A stretch of 64,000 nt of DNA from Amphiura filiformis (lineage: Eukaryota > Echinodermata > Ophiuroidea > Amphilepidida > Amphiuridae), in NCBI RefSeq assembly GCF_039555335.1, contig NC_092629.1, forward strand, positions 3,925,912 to 3,989,911, written 5' to 3'. The notes beneath the pieces were generated by a model, which did no database searches, was not told the origin of the DNA, and saw nothing but the letters and a program-made list of their open reading frames with translations. Of the stretch, positions 1-12,092 are shown one piece after another; position 1 is the first letter of the stretch; each line of letters opens with the position of its first letter. The translations under genes were made by a program, and so were the position numbers.

Positions 1-554
1 TCCAAATCAAAATTCCACCTGCACTCCCCAAGTACCGGTAATCTGTGAAAACTCATGATGACGTCACATAATTAATTATTCATACCTACCTCCGGCCATT
101 GGAATTCAGGAATTACTGAATCAGTCGCGGGAATTATGTGACATTAAATAATGCTCTAAATTGTTTCTGAAAACACAATTGAGGTGAAACAATCTGTTTT
201 AAGTTTGACTTTGGTACAACTGCAACGTTGGAGGAAACCTCGGATAAGCAGGTAGGTTGATAGTTAGTGAATAAGAAGAGAAATTGACTTGGTTCACAGT
301 GTGGGTGCAGAATTTTGCACCATTTTGATTTTCAATGTTTTGTTTGTTTTGAATATCATGATATTCTTTGCATGATAGATCTTCTTCTTCTTCCTTTGAA
401 GTACAGTCCTCTCTACGAGAGTATTGTCGTACTGTGTGCAGTGCAAATGTGGCGAGCAGGAACACGACTTCCAGTGATGCTCTTGGAGAAACTATTCATG
501 TATTTACAGGCAAATGCAGGTGCAGAATAAGGTGCAAGTAAAAACCAAAACCAC
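1..554. other. No gene recognised
   Basis: This stretch has only short, unsupported reading frames on both strands and no splice-bounded exon or repeat that I can name. I see nothing in it beyond AT-rich intergenic DNA. Confidence 0.5.
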
Positions 555-3200
555 TGAGCGGTTAGCGGAGTGTCAGCGGGTTCAGCCTACTCCTGAAGGA
601 ATCCAGGGATTCGGCTGACACTACCGAGGCAGGAAGTTGGTTCCACAGGCAGGTGCTGGTGCTCTGGTGGTAGTCAGATTTAACAAATCGGGCAGCTCTT
701 CGTTGAACCATGTCTAACCCCGGGGGGGGGGGCACTCGCATTCCCCAGTTATACGGGTATGTGCCGCGGCGACGACCCCCTTTTTCAGAGCCGCTAGCCG
801 TTCCTTAGACCCACTAAATTCATTGATTGCCGCTCTTGAAGCCCAAAAATTTTTCTAGCCGTTCCATAGACTCTCAGATCCCGGGCTCAGATCACCGATC
901 TCCGCTCTCATTGGCATTTTGATTGGCGTGTTTTCTATCCTACTATTTCGAGCCCAAAAGCTTCAAAGGGAATTTTCCATCAATTTCTTCCCCATAGCAT
1001 TGAAACACATTGTAAGGAATAAGGTGGATTTTGGGCGGGATTTTGGGCTCCTTGTACTTTGTAGTAGTGGCAACTCTGGTTGGTTGATTGTAAACAGTGA
1101 TTGCAGCACTGCCGGTCGGCGAAGTGCCGAGGCCTTCAGCTGATAAACATTTTGCTGGAAATAAATGATTTTGAGATCTCTTTTGGGAATAAAATTGCCA
1201 AATATAAGGAAAAGTACCTCAAATAATTATGTACACGTCCTTGCAGCTGGCCATAACAGTGAATTAAAAGGTAATTTACGATCTACTGGTTTAGTGCCAA
1301 TAGTGGAATGGTTGTCAAATTCTGCACACTTCACTCAATCGTCTCATGTATGCATGACAGTTCAATGTAGCCTAAATGTTTTTCTTTAGTAGGCCTAATT
1401 ACGGCACTGAAAAATTATTTTTGTGGGTTTGTTTTTATGGTGGGCTTAATATGTAATGCTGCTCGCTGCTGCTATAATTATCAGTAGGCTATAGGTAGGT
1501 CTGCAGGGTCTAGTAATTTTTATCCGAATGCTGTTTTGCTTTGCTGAGATTTCCATCGTAGGCCACCCCAGACCAATTTTACAATAATGATTTTCTTGAT
1601 CAAAGTGAAATCGATTCCTTCAAAAATCTGGTTTAGTTCCGAGACCCCATTTTCAGATTTTGGCGGCTGATCAGTTCCCAAGACCCCCCTTTTGGCTGGT
1701 TAATTAGTTCCAAGACCCCCTTTTGGCCTGCCAATCAGTTCCCTAGACCCCTTTTTGGCCGGCCGATCAGTTCCTTAGACCTCGAGTGCGAAACTGGCGG
1801 TGGCACACCCCTACCAAAAAAAATTGAGTGCCCCCCGGCCCGGGCACTCGATTTCAGTTATCTGGTATGTGCCGCGGCGACGACCCCCTTTTTCAGAGCC
1901 GCTAGCCGTTCCTTAGACCCACTAAATTCATTGATTGCCGCTCTTGAAGCCCAAAAATTTTTCTAGCCGTTCCATAGACTCTCAGATCCCGGGCTCAGAT
2001 CACCGATCTCCGCTCTCATTGGCATTTTGATTGGCGTGTTTTCTATCCTACTATTTCGAGCCCAAAAGCTTCAAAGGGAATTTTCCATCAATTTCTTCCC
2101 CATAGCATTGAAACACATTGTAAGGAATAAGGTGGATTTTGGGCGGGATTTTGGGCTCCTTGTACTTTGTAGTAGTGGCAACACTGGTTGGTTGATTGTA
2201 AACAGTGATTGCAGCACTGCCGGACGGCGAGTGCCGAGGCCTTCAGCTGATAAACATTTTGCTGGAAATAAATGATTTTGAGATCTCTTTTGGGAATAAA
2301 ATTGCCAAATATTATAAGGAAAAGTACCTCAAATAATTATGTACACGTCCTTGCAGCTGGCCATAACAGTGAATTAAAAGGTAATTTATGATCTACTGGT
2401 TTAGTGCCAATAGTGGAATGGTTGTCAAATTCTGCACACTTCACTCAATCGTCTCATGTATGCATGACAGTTCAATGTAGCCTAAATGTTTTTCTTTAGT
2501 AGGCCTAATTACGGCACTGAAAAATTATTTTTGTGGGTTTGTTTTTATGGTGGGCTTAATATGTAATGCTGCTCGCTGCTGCTATAATTATCAGTAGGCT
2601 ATAGGTAGGTCTGCAGGGTCTAGTAATTTTGATCCGAATGCTGTTTTGCTTTGCTGAGATTTCCATCGAGGCCACCCCAGACCAATTTTACAATAATGAT
2701 TTTCTTGATCAAAGTGAAATCGATTCCTTCAAAAATCTGGTTTAGTTCCGAGACCCCATTTTCAGATTTTGGCGGCTGATCAGTTCCCAAGACCCCCCTT
2801 TTTGGCTGGTTAATTAGTTCCCAAGACCCCCTTTTTGGCCTGCCAATCAGTTCCCTAGACCCCCTTTTTGGCCGGCCGATCAGTTCCTTAGACCTCGAGT
2901 GCGAAACTGGCAGTGGCACACCCCTACCAAAAAAAAAATTCGAGTGCCCCCCCCGGGTCTAACCGGGTCACAAGATCCTTTGGATGGGGGTCCCAGACTG
3001 ATGAAGCGAATTCCAGAGTAGGGCGAACATAGGCGTTGTAAGCTTGTTCCTTGATCTTGGCTGGACACTTCCTGAGGTTCCTTTGTAAGAACCCTCTGGT
3101 ACTATTTGCCTTCTTGCAGATATTATTGACATGAGGTTTCCAGCTTAGGTTTTTATGAATGGTGACACCTAAGTATTTGGCTTCATCAACGGTGCGTAGA
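555..3200 (-). mobile_element. LINE reverse transcriptase C-terminal fragment, split by an inserted TIR element
   Basis: The minus strand at about 2957-3200 and then 555-719 reads as the end of a non-LTR retrotransposon polymerase. Upstream words include KYLGVTIHKNLSWKPHV and YNAYVRPTLEFASSVWDP, then LDMVQRRAARFV; the downstream part has TCLWNQLPASVV and a stop after NPLTLR. These are typical of the thumb and C-terminal region of CR1/L2-like LINEs. The two halves are separated by an element at 720-2956 flanked by an 8-bp duplication, so the LINE is older than that insertion. It is 5'-truncated and has no function here. Confidence 0.8.
720..2956. mobile_element. TIR element present as a head-to-tail dimer (8-bp target duplication)
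   Basis: Two ~1.11 kb copies (about 720-1845 and 1846-2956), nearly identical by eye, lie in direct tandem. They are bounded outside by G/C-rich inverted ends (CCGGGGGG..CACTCG at left, CGAGTGCCCC..CCGG at right) and share one fused end near 1838-1852. GTCTAACC flanks the pair at 712-719 and 2957-2964, an 8-bp duplication as made by hAT-type transposases. No transposase is encoded. The dimer interrupts a LINE fragment. Confidence 0.75.
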
Positions 3201-4050
3201 GTTGTTCACGCCCGTTTCGAAGTATAATAAAGTTCAACGCGCACGCGCTAGATGTGAACTGTGACGTCATAGATCTGTTCGCAAAAATAGTCTCAGCAAG
3301 CCGCCAGTACTCCACTCGGCCAAACCGGCCGCTCACAAGCACACCTATTTTGCTTAATCATAATGAAAATAGGGTCCGAAATTATGCCGAACTGCAACAT
3401 ATGTTTCCATAATCAAGTCAGCAAACAAGCAAACTATGCATTATGCACAACAAATGCGAAATAAATGTAAAGTTGACTTAAAAACTTCGTGCCTTCTTTT
3501 GCGTGTGTTTAAACGTAAACAAAACTGACCTCGTAAACCCCTGTCAGATTAAAGAAGTAAATACACGTTTCTCCACGTCATCCGATATTCAAAACTTCAC
3601 CAACATTAATTTATATACGAATGATATTTATTGAATAATAAAAGTGGATAGGCGGCCCATATATTTTACAAAATAGTCACTTGAAAACGGACCAGTTCCA
3701 ACACAGTTCAGTCGTGTTATCACGCACAGGTCAAGGTCATTAGAGGTTGTGGAAAAACAGCCCAAAAGAATAATGTCTTGTTTGCGTTCTATGATTCACC
3801 CGGTTGTATTAATTTTTTTCATGTCGTTATCTTGACTAAAAAACAACGAACTAATAAGTTTTAGTCGATAAAATTTTTTAATTTTTACTTACTGTTCTAT
3901 TATATTGTAAATAATTATTGTAATTTTAAATTTTATAGATTAATTTCCATGTGGTTGAATGTTTTTTAGAAATTATAATAATAAACAATACGCTCTAAAA
4001 TTGGTAATAACGTAAGCATTATATTTAAATATTATGGCCACCCAGGAAAT
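3201..4050. other. AT-rich intergenic stretch, nothing recognised
   Basis: No protein gene or repeat is recognised. A TGACGTCA (CRE-like) octamer lies at 3262-3269 within a locally CpG-containing segment, but no downstream transcript can be tied to it. Confidence 0.4.
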
Positions 4051-4059
4051 CCCGCGATA

Positions 4060-4338
4060 TCGACGCGTTCGTCAACAACTGCTCAAAATCAGCTGTTTCG
4101 TTGTCGGCCGCCGTGGATTCCACGCACTATTATCAGCAATATCAACATGATCTGATCAGATTCTGCAGCAGTTATTGAATGTTAGTTGTAAAATGAGAAA
4201 AGCTTTGACTGACTGAGGAAAATGATGCTGCAGAAATCGTTGGATTGCAGGTTTACAGGCCTCACAGTGCACGCCACACGGTGAACACGTGTATCAATGT
4301 GCACGCGTTGCACACAGTACATGAGTACTGAATTGCAG
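4060..4338 (+). other. Possible 5' UTR exon
   Basis: A CpG-containing segment in otherwise AT-rich DNA ends in a strong splice donor (TTGCAG|GTAAGC; GT at 4339). An alternative donor (GCAG|GTTTAC) lies near 4248. There is no long reading frame. It could be a noncoding first exon joined to the candidate exon at 8201. This is inferred only from splice signals and composition. Confidence 0.2.
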
Positions 4339-4764
4339 GTAAGCTTACAATTATTTTGTGTTGTTGTTGTATGAACTCCAGATCAGTGCACGTACATGTA
4401 GCTCATCTAGATGAACATGAAATTAGATAGGACTCAACAAATTCAAACGTGTGTGGCTGTGAGCTCAAACAGAATAGGCCAAGGTAAACAATTAAAAAAA
4501 ACCAGTTTGGACTAGACTGTGCATGACAGACAGTTCGCATGCCGTGATATTAAATTATACAATCTAGTATAATAGTACCCACACTGTCACTGACTGACCT
4601 GAAACTAAAAATCTTGCCTGAATTTGAATGCATCCCAATCGATTAGTGTAATAGTGGCAGCGCGCAGCGGAAACATTATAATCTTCTAGTTCTAGCAATT
4701 TCATTTGGAGACTATTTTCAAGAGCCCGAATGTACATGTAGGTGACTAGGTGCGCCCCAGGCCA

Positions 4765-5113
4765 GGGGGCACTCAACTGAAACTTTGGTAGGTGTGTGGG
4801 CGCTATGCGCGCACTTGCCAACTTTGGGAACTAAGAACTGATTTTGGGAAAAATAGGGGGCTTGATGAACTGAAATTTCAACATTTTTGGTGGGTCTTGT
4901 GAACTAAAATTGGGCCATATTATAGACTTTGGAACTAAAAAAATTCCAAAATTTTCCAAATTTGGCTAATAGAGCTGCAATTGCCAGAGTTTGAGGCTCA
5001 AAGAACTGGAGCATGCTCCAAATGTGGGTCTTAAGGAACTGCCGGTGAGCCTGAAAAAGGGACCCTTGACCGCCGCACATACCCATACCCCATTTACATA
5101 TGTGAGTACCCCC
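4765..5113. mobile_element. Short TIR element related to the 720-2956 family
   Basis: The left end reads GGGGGCACTCAA followed by a TTGGTAGG-TGTGTG word; the right end has TGTGAGTACCCCC. The same word order (GGGGGCACTCAA.. GGTAGGGGTGTGCC) occurs reverse-complemented at the ends of the element at 720-2956. It is about 350 bp, noncoding and diverged. Confidence 0.5.
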
Positions 5114-5504
5114 TTTTGGAGGTGCGCTCGCCGCTTTGCTAGATTTGAATGACAAGCCAATGAGTGGGAAGTGCACAAATTTTGGGCCAAAACACTGTTT
5201 TTCGTACGGAAAAGTAAGATGCTCAAGTATTGATTTACAATGTAGGCCTATTTGTTCTGCGATCTATTATGATTTTATGGGGGGATGCCCGATTTGTAGA
5301 AATTTAGTGGGTACGTGGACTACGTGCTTCCGGTCCGCCACCTGCCAATGATTTCATTAAAAACAGGGACTGTTTTGGCCAGTTAATTTATTTTAATTAT
5401 TTTTTTTTTTATTTATTTATTTATCAGAAAATTGACAAAAAAGTGTTTGCAATAAAAATGTTGTTAGATTTTTCAAGCTTTGAGTGACGTTTTAGGGTCA
5501 TTTA

Positions 5505-5870
5505 GGGGGCTGGCATTTTCTTCGGAAGGGGGGGTCCCAAAAATACTGGGGTAATCGAAATGTGCATACAATCTATGCAAATTTTGTACACGCCCGTGCA
5601 CCTTCTTTACACTTACAATAAAAATTTTAACGCGCTCCACACACTTTCTTCACTTGTAAGTTTTGACGCGCTCCGCGCCTTAGTTCCGGCAATGAATAAT
5701 TTTTCTTGAGTCTGTGTAGTTGGAAGGGGGGGGGGGTCATAAATTTTTTCGACCCGCGATAGAGGGGGTCGTAATAAAAAATTTGCCGCGATAGGGGGTC
5801 ATAAAAATTGACTCCGGTCACCGACATATTTGTGACCCCCCCCCCCCTTCCGAAGAAAATGCCAGCCCCC
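5505..5870. mobile_element. MITE with 30+ bp inverted ends and TTA duplication
   Basis: The left end GGGGGCTGGCATTTTCTTCG and its inverted copy ending at 5870 bracket a noncoding 366-bp core. TTA occurs on both sides (5502-5504, 5871-5873). A right-end fragment of the same family (GACCCCCC..TTCCGAAGAAAAT) recurs at about 28810-28853. Confidence 0.75.
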
Positions 5871-6065
5871 TTAGCATTCATGAGCTTCCAGAAAAAGAAA
5901 TGGCCCACCAAGGCACCAACCCTACGTGGCAAGTCCCTCCATCTGTAGAACAGGTTTTTTCTTATTTGTCAGTGGAGCATTATAATAAACGGAGCAGTGA
6001 GAGAGAACTTTTTTCAACAGAGCCAATTTTAGCACCTTTATTTCAACAAGACAACAAAACAAGAC

Positions 6066-6323
6066 AAAAAAAAAAAGGTTTGTCTCAAAGCTCACAAGTG
6101 GTTTGAAAACAAATGCGAAATGCGTTTGTTTTTTTATTCCAACTTTTTTATGGTATTTTGAGAAAAAAAGTCTGATTTTCGCCGAATTTTTCTGGAAAAA
6201 ACTAAAAAAAAAAAAAAAAAATTTGAAATAAAAAAAATTTCCGCATTTCTTTTTTTGTCAAATCGCATGATTTTACAAATGCGAGCACGAGCTTTGAGAC
6301 AAACCTTTTTTTTTTTTTTTTTT
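6066..6323. mobile_element. A/T-tract-ended foldback MITE, copy 1
   Basis: AAGGTTTGTCTCAAAGCTC (6075-6093) and its exact inverted copy (6289-6307) are bounded by poly-A on the left and poly-T on the right. The noncoding core contains GCATTTGT and TTCGCCGAATTTTTC words. A second copy in opposite orientation lies at about 12889-13138. Confidence 0.75.
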
Positions 6324-6748
6324 GCCTTATACTCCACCAATTGATTTCAAAATTGATACAAATTCCATACATTTTAAAATCATTTAAAATAAAGTATGGC
6401 ATGACCACAAATTATCACTTTGCTATATATGAAAAAGACAAAAATTGTCTTTTTTTTTGTAGGTCAACCATGAATGATCCCAGCATTACCTCTACAGTAG
6501 GTCTACAAAATGTATGAAAAGTACGCTGACGCAGAAGGTACATCCTCTCATGATCGAGAAATTGTTATTTTGGCTATAGTGAAATGTCATAGGTTGGTCC
6601 CTGTTTTTCAGTGAACCCCCCCTTCATGTAAGCGCCTCAAAATAATGACGTACAAAAGAAATTAACCATTGTACTATCCATTCAAGGACACACATTCCTG
6701 CACTCAGACATAGACATACTGTACACTACACACTATGATATGATACTG

Positions 6749-6977
6749 CAGTCTGTCCACATAGAAGTACAAACCAAATCTGTGGCATCAGGGGGTCGAG
6801 GCTTTGCGTGATGCGTCACAAATGAATGTGACGTGTAAAGTGTGTGGTGTGCTCGCTGCTCGGCAAGTACAAATCGCGCAGCAGTTGGCGCGCGAAAGAA
6901 GCATTGACCAAAATAATTATTCTCATACCTCTGGTTTCCGAGGTATATTTACTTTGTACTTCTATGTGGACAGACTG
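6749..6977. repeat. Perfect 25-bp inverted repeat around a 179-bp loop
   Basis: The words at 6749-6773 (CAGTCTGTCCACATAGAAGT, continuing) and 6953-6977 are exact reverse complements. They may be the ends of a short TIR element; no clear target duplication is visible. Confidence 0.6.
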
Positions 6978-7097
6978 TATCTGAGGGGGGTACACCCCAT
7001 ACCGCCAAGTGTCGACATGTTCTAAATTTCGTTTTAACATAATTTCCGTCAACCTGCACCTATCAGCAGACCGTGGACAGACCATGAGGTGTGTTAC

Positions 7098-7566
7098 GGG
7101 GGCACTGAACAGTAAGCGTCGCCATTGAAAATACATGCGCCGAGGGCCTAAAAGAACGAGCTATTGCCAAGTCCGTGCAATAGATGGGGTTATTTGAACT
7201 GTTTGGTGATGGAGCAACACTCTTTAAATTTAATATATCTTTTTTTGCACATAGATCGACAGTGTCAGTTTTTCACAAATTTCACTTTTTAACTCATTTT
7301 GTATTTTGTAAGCGTTTCACCTCTCAAAATCGGGTTCTTGACGCATTGCATTGTGGGATATCTTACACATCACGAAACAAAATTCAAGTGATTTTTTTCG
7401 CATCCATGGGCAACAAGAACATGTCAGCTTTAACATAACACCCTACAATGATGTCATACGTACATTTTGGTGGAAATACGCACATATTTGGCCTAAATTT
7501 TGTGTTTTTAAGGTACTATACAGACGTTACACTTCCGGTCGCGGAAGGTTACTGTTCAGTGCCCCC
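7098..7566. mobile_element. MITE with 18-bp inverted ends and TTAC duplication
   Basis: GGGGGCACTGAACAGTAA at 7098-7115 is inverted exactly at 7549-7566, with TTAC on both outer sides (7094-7097, 7567-7570). It is 469 bp and noncoding. The short reading frames inside it are not supported as genes. Confidence 0.7.
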
Positions 7567-7610
7567 TTACCACAAATATCTCCTCATTTGGCAGCTAACA
7601 TACTCTAGGA

Positions 7611-7948
7611 CAGGCCTTCTCAACTAGTTTATTTGAAGCGCCAACTGGAAAATTTCTGTGATCATGAAGTGCCAAAATGTTAAGGGCGCCTGAGGACTTC
7701 GTGAGTTAGAGCGGGCGTATAGCGGGTACGGTGCAGTGATGAAGCTTTATCGGGTGTCCAGGGGGCAGCGCACCCGGAAACTCATGGATTTTAAGGTTTT
7801 TTAAAGGCCCAGATCGAGTATTTTCACCTATTTTTTGTTCAATATTTATGTGAAAAAAATATTAAAATTACCGTGCGCCACTTCAGTGCGCCACCGACTG
7901 ACTCCAAGCGCCACAAGTGGCGCAGCGCCGCTCAGTTGAGAAGGCCTG
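7611..7948. mobile_element. Non-autonomous hAT-type MITE
   Basis: It begins CAGGCCTTCTCAACT and ends AGTTGAGAAGGCCTG. The 8-bp duplication CTCTAGGA stands at 7603-7610 and 7949-7956. CAGG..CCTG termini with an 8-bp duplication fit the hAT superfamily. It is 338 bp with no coding capacity. Confidence 0.85.
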
Positions 7949-8200
7949 CTCTAGGAACTGTCTTTTGGAATTGGCAGGAGAGCATTAACTAGCTCTTCGG
8001 GATCAGTCAAGGAGAGCTGTTTACAGCATTTATGATTGAATAGAATGTAAGGAGAAAACTCCCCACACCTTAAAAAAAAAAAAAAAAAATACCTTGAATA
8101 TGTATTCATGTATTTTCAAAGATTAAATTGATGCACACCATATAAGCCTGCATGTTTGTACTTGCTTAAAAATGTTTTAATTTTTCTTCTTCTTTTTTAG

Positions 8201-8351
8201 GAAACTTCTGGAGCGTGCTTACACACAGTCACACCTACATCAGGCTACATGTATAGATGTGCATAATTGAACTAGTTACGGTGTACTAAATGGTGTCTTA
8301 TCCTGAACCTGAAACAGTGGATTTGTGGACATTAGAAACTCACAAAAGACT
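8201..8351 (+). other. Candidate first coding exon, unidentified
   Basis: A good acceptor (CTTCTTTTTTAG|GAAAC) and a strong donor (AAAAGACT|GTAAGT; GT at 8352) frame 151 bases. The first ATG that is not quickly stopped, at 8290, opens MVSYPEPETVDLWTLETHKR and leaves the exon in phase 2. I do not recognise the protein. No following exon in a matching phase was identified on the + strand. It cannot be ANAPC1 coding sequence, because joining it to the exon at 28983 would put a stop in frame. It could be a chance ORF. Confidence 0.25.
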
Positions 8352-8353
8352 GT

Positions 8354-10560
8354 AAGTATTTTTTACAAGGAAAAAATGATACAATTTTACAAAGCATAAA
8401 AAAGGCAAAACAAAGTTTGTCTCTCAAACCTGCATTCATATTCATGGTGTATGTGTAGCCCTGCGGGCTGGTTCATTTTTACTAGTCTTGCCAGTCTTCA
8501 GTCTTTATCATAAACATAATGACATGTGGTCATGTTTTTTGAGGTGGGACCCAATTGTGTCACATCTTGCAATTTGTCAAAAATCAACTCCTTTTTTGTA
8601 TTTCTGATTATATTTCAAAGAGTTTTCACCTAAACTATGTAAAGTTATTCATTTTTAGTAAGCATATATTGTCAGGATTACAAATATGTAAAGTTTGAAT
8701 GAATATACAGGTTGTGCCAAAAAATATACAGGGTGTTTCCAAAAAAAAAAAAAAAAAAAATAACATTTCTTTACCACTCCAATATTTCTACATAGTATAT
8801 TAAATTGGAAAATGAACTTGATATTTGGAATGTATGCAATTAGCCCTTTCATTAAATATATAGTTTGCACCATATTTGTTAAGCCCATTGTGTTATACAA
8901 GGTATTAAAAAAGTTGTATTTAAATTGCTTAATTTAATGTAAAAGGGTCATTAATTGTAGCATTTGTAATCAAATGCACTTTGAATTTGGAAAATATATT
9001 CAAAATAGTTAAAAGAATTGCTATAATATCACATTTAAATATTTAATTCCCATAAAGGGTGTTCCAAAAATCAATATAAAGTAATTTGTAACAATGGTAC
9101 ATAGGCATATACATGCATAATTCTAAAGCCTACATCAACAAACTATTTAACAATAACCAGAGATCAATATGTCATCAGATTAATCCTTTGACTGTAATAA
9201 TCTCCTTTGAGAAGACATATTTATAGATATTTCAAAGATAAAACAATTTAAAAGTCCATCTATTTATGAAAACCTATCCTATATCCTGAATTCTATTGAA
9301 TTGCATGACACACATATTCCACTGCATTAATTAAAAGCTCGTTAAATCCTTAATTACTAAAGTTTATTAAGATAAACTATTAAGCAATTATAGTTTGAAA
9401 GTTAAAAAAATAAGATAAAACTATGAAACAGCATTTTTACTTCTACTAGGCACCAAAGTGCATGAATTTTATTAATGCACACCAACTTCCCATTGGATTT
9501 ACATAGAGCTCCTCCGCTTCCGGCTCCTCCACTTCGGCACCACCCTGACTAATTAACTTAATTAAGCTGTAGTAATTAATTAATACATTTATTTAATTGT
9601 ATTTGTTATTAATTCATTAGATTAATAATTTATCTTCAAAATAAGACCAAAACCATTTGTTCATGATGAATTTTAGCAAAAATATAGGAATAAGAAGACA
9701 AAATGATCTAGCAAAATGTGACAGCACCACCTTTTTTAGGGTCCCAGTATAAAAAACATGACCATGTACGGACCTGAAGTCTTGCAGCGGTACATAGGAA
9801 TGCACTGTAAGTTTAAGAAATCCAAACTTCAAGCATCAAGAAATATACCTTGCATTTGTCAGTTTTACCTCAGAGATGTTGTAGACCCTCTCAGTGCAGA
9901 AACATCACAAGGAGAATGCTGCTCAATATGATAAATCCAAATCATGAAAATAAAGCAATTTTGCAGAGCAATATTTTGATCACTTTTGCACTAAGTAAAT
10001 TACTCCAGGTTTTGCCAACTCGGGAATGTTGAACCCACCCAAAAGATGAGATCAATGTAGATCAATTATCTCAACTTTGGTATGTTAGTATAGTACAATG
10101 GAATTAAAATCATCCATATAAGCCCAAACTCTGGTACAATGGGATTAAAATCATCAATGCTGGCCAAAACTGTCCTTGAGAGAGTTCCTCGGCTACATCC
10201 TTGGAGCCCAAAATGAGCCCACATATTGTGATGTTTCTTATTTGTGGAAAAGATATCAATAGAGTGCACTGTAACCATAGAGTCTATGGTTACAGTTACT
10301 GAACTACAATTTTTCAGGCCTTTGTAAATGTTTCTACATGTATCACTGTCAGGAAAATAATACCCCTGAGCAAGAAAATAGTGCCTAAAATGAAGCATGC
10401 AAATGCTCTGTTAATGCTTGATAAAACTGAAAGCAAGCAGAGCAGCTATTTTGTAAACTGATTTGTGGGCTATGCAATCTCCACACAGCAACGTCAAAAT
10501 ATCCAGTGACTTGATGTGAAATAAATAAAGCAGTAGAACTAATTTATCATGTACATTATA
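8354..10560. other. Very AT-rich intergenic stretch
   Basis: Poly-A/T runs and AAAATATACAGGGTGTTTCC-type words near 8700 and 9055 (GGGTGTTCCAAAAAT) suggest old mobile-element debris. No gene is seen. It lies downstream of the 3' end of the RAG1-like relic; I see no kelch-repeat (RAG2-like) reading frame in it on either strand. Confidence 0.4.
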
Positions 10561-10874
10561 TCACTCCTCAGTCTTTCTTTTTTTTCCTCTTTGGAACTTA
10601 GCCTGAACTTCTGGACAACAAGTGGTGTGGTGTGCACGCATCATGGCCAGAAAGGCGTTGCAGAAGGTTCTGGATGTTGCTATGTATGGCCTCTTCTCGA
10701 TTTTGTTCTTTATGAGCTCGTTCCCGCCTTGTTCATTGAGTCTTCCAAGTCCAGCTCTGAAGCGCCCGAATCTGCTGCATCGCATGATCTTCCAATATGT
10801 GTGGAGCTTCAGGGATATTCTTGAGTTTGGAAACAGGAGTCAATACGACATCATAAATTCCTTAATGCAGATAT
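10561..10874 (-). pseudogene. RAG1-like relic terminal exon with catalytic Glu region
   Basis: After CATTGTAG| it reads DICIKEFMMSY, then a TGA (10842-10840) where Arg is expected, then LLFPNSRISLKLH. HILEDHAMQQIR lies in another frame. GRLNEQGGNELIKNKIEK and AMMRAHHTTCCPEVQ lie in the frame that ends at a stop at 10561. The Glu in LNEQGGN corresponds to RAG1 E962 (SEGNESGNKL). A basic tail (GKKRKTEE) follows. Confidence 0.6.
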
Positions 10875-11299
10875 CTACAATGTGAGTAACAATATAAGTT
10901 AAAACCAATGTCAAGTACATGTTGGTAGTGTATACCCCCCCCTCCAATTGAAGTGACAGTTCTTAATAATCTTCAGGAATAATTAGTTGGCAAAAATCAG
11001 CGGGTTCCCCTTTAGAGCTGTGCAGGGCAAGATTTTCTTCACCCCAATCATGGACTTCCCTGTCCTATCTACCGCTGAATCCACCCTAACTACCCCAACC
11101 CGCAACCATTTTTACAACACCGGACTGGACGTCTCTTTTCGTTAATAACCTGGTAAAACGAGTCTTATAATCTTGTGAGCTGAATTTTCATTTTAGGTAC
11201 AGAAACAATGTACATTGTAGTGCAATGAAACCTATTACAGGTCTATTCAAATGACCAATACTACAATGTACAAATTTACAAACCAAAAATCAAACAAAC

Positions 11300-11495
11300 C
11301 TGCTTTCTCAATTTCCTCATCAGACAAGTTGTTACTTGTGTTGATAACATAATGCACATCTGCAAAGTTATTCAGTATCCTTGTGTACTTCTGTTTGATT
11401 TCAGATGCAGTCCTGAAGATGGAAAGTGGGATGTGGTCATTCATGCTGTTCACAGTGTCCAATGCATGTTTTGCAAGGTCCTCTATCACTTCTGG
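11300..11495 (-). pseudogene. RAG1-like relic exon
   Basis: TATAG|CCAGAAGTG .. AAGCAG|GTTTGT, 196 nt and open. It reads PEVIEDLAKHALDTVNSM .. IFRTASEIKQKYTRILNNFA .. NLSDEEIEKA. It is probably helical. Confidence 0.55.
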
Positions 11496-12092
11496 CTATA
11501 AAACATAACAAAAAGATACCAGCCATTGGAATGTAATTATGGAAATTAGCTTGAAACTTGCATGATGCTAACAGATCATGAACAGATTATAAAAGCTGTA
11601 CACATACAGTTGCATCAAGTTGTGGAAAACATGCATGGAGATTATAATGATACAAAAAATTGCACATTGGAATGCGTACAATTTATGTACATGAAGGTAC
11701 ATTTTGTACATTATCAATGCTGAAATACATTTAGAGCTGGCTTCATGATGTCTTTTTACGTGATTAAAAATATGGAATCACCACTTTCATATCGAAAATG
11801 TGCAATAAAAATGTTACCATTTAAAATAATGGAAAAATAAAACACCTGTGTGTGTGTGCATGATCATTGTGATCTGAGATCTTTAAATTACTTGGTTGGA
11901 ATATAACTACTGGAATATATCCTTGTAGCAAAGAGATGTTACAGAACTGTGCAGACTGCAGAGGTAAGTACGTGTAAGTACATTGTATTGTAGTCCAACA
12001 TTCATGTCTACATTATAATTATTAGTTTTAAAAAATTAGTTAGGAGCACAGAACAGTGTGTGCTATGTTTGTGCAATTTCAGAAAAAATTAC

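Noticed and set aside
919-2275. Repeated small reading frame starting MIGVFSILLF in both units of the dimer
   Set aside because: It recurs only because the repeat unit is duplicated. No homology, and the unit is a noncoding TIR element.
10549-10885. + strand reading frames (91 and 87 codons) near 10.6 kb
   Set aside because: Antisense to the RAG1-like terminal exon, which has clear family motifs on the minus strand.
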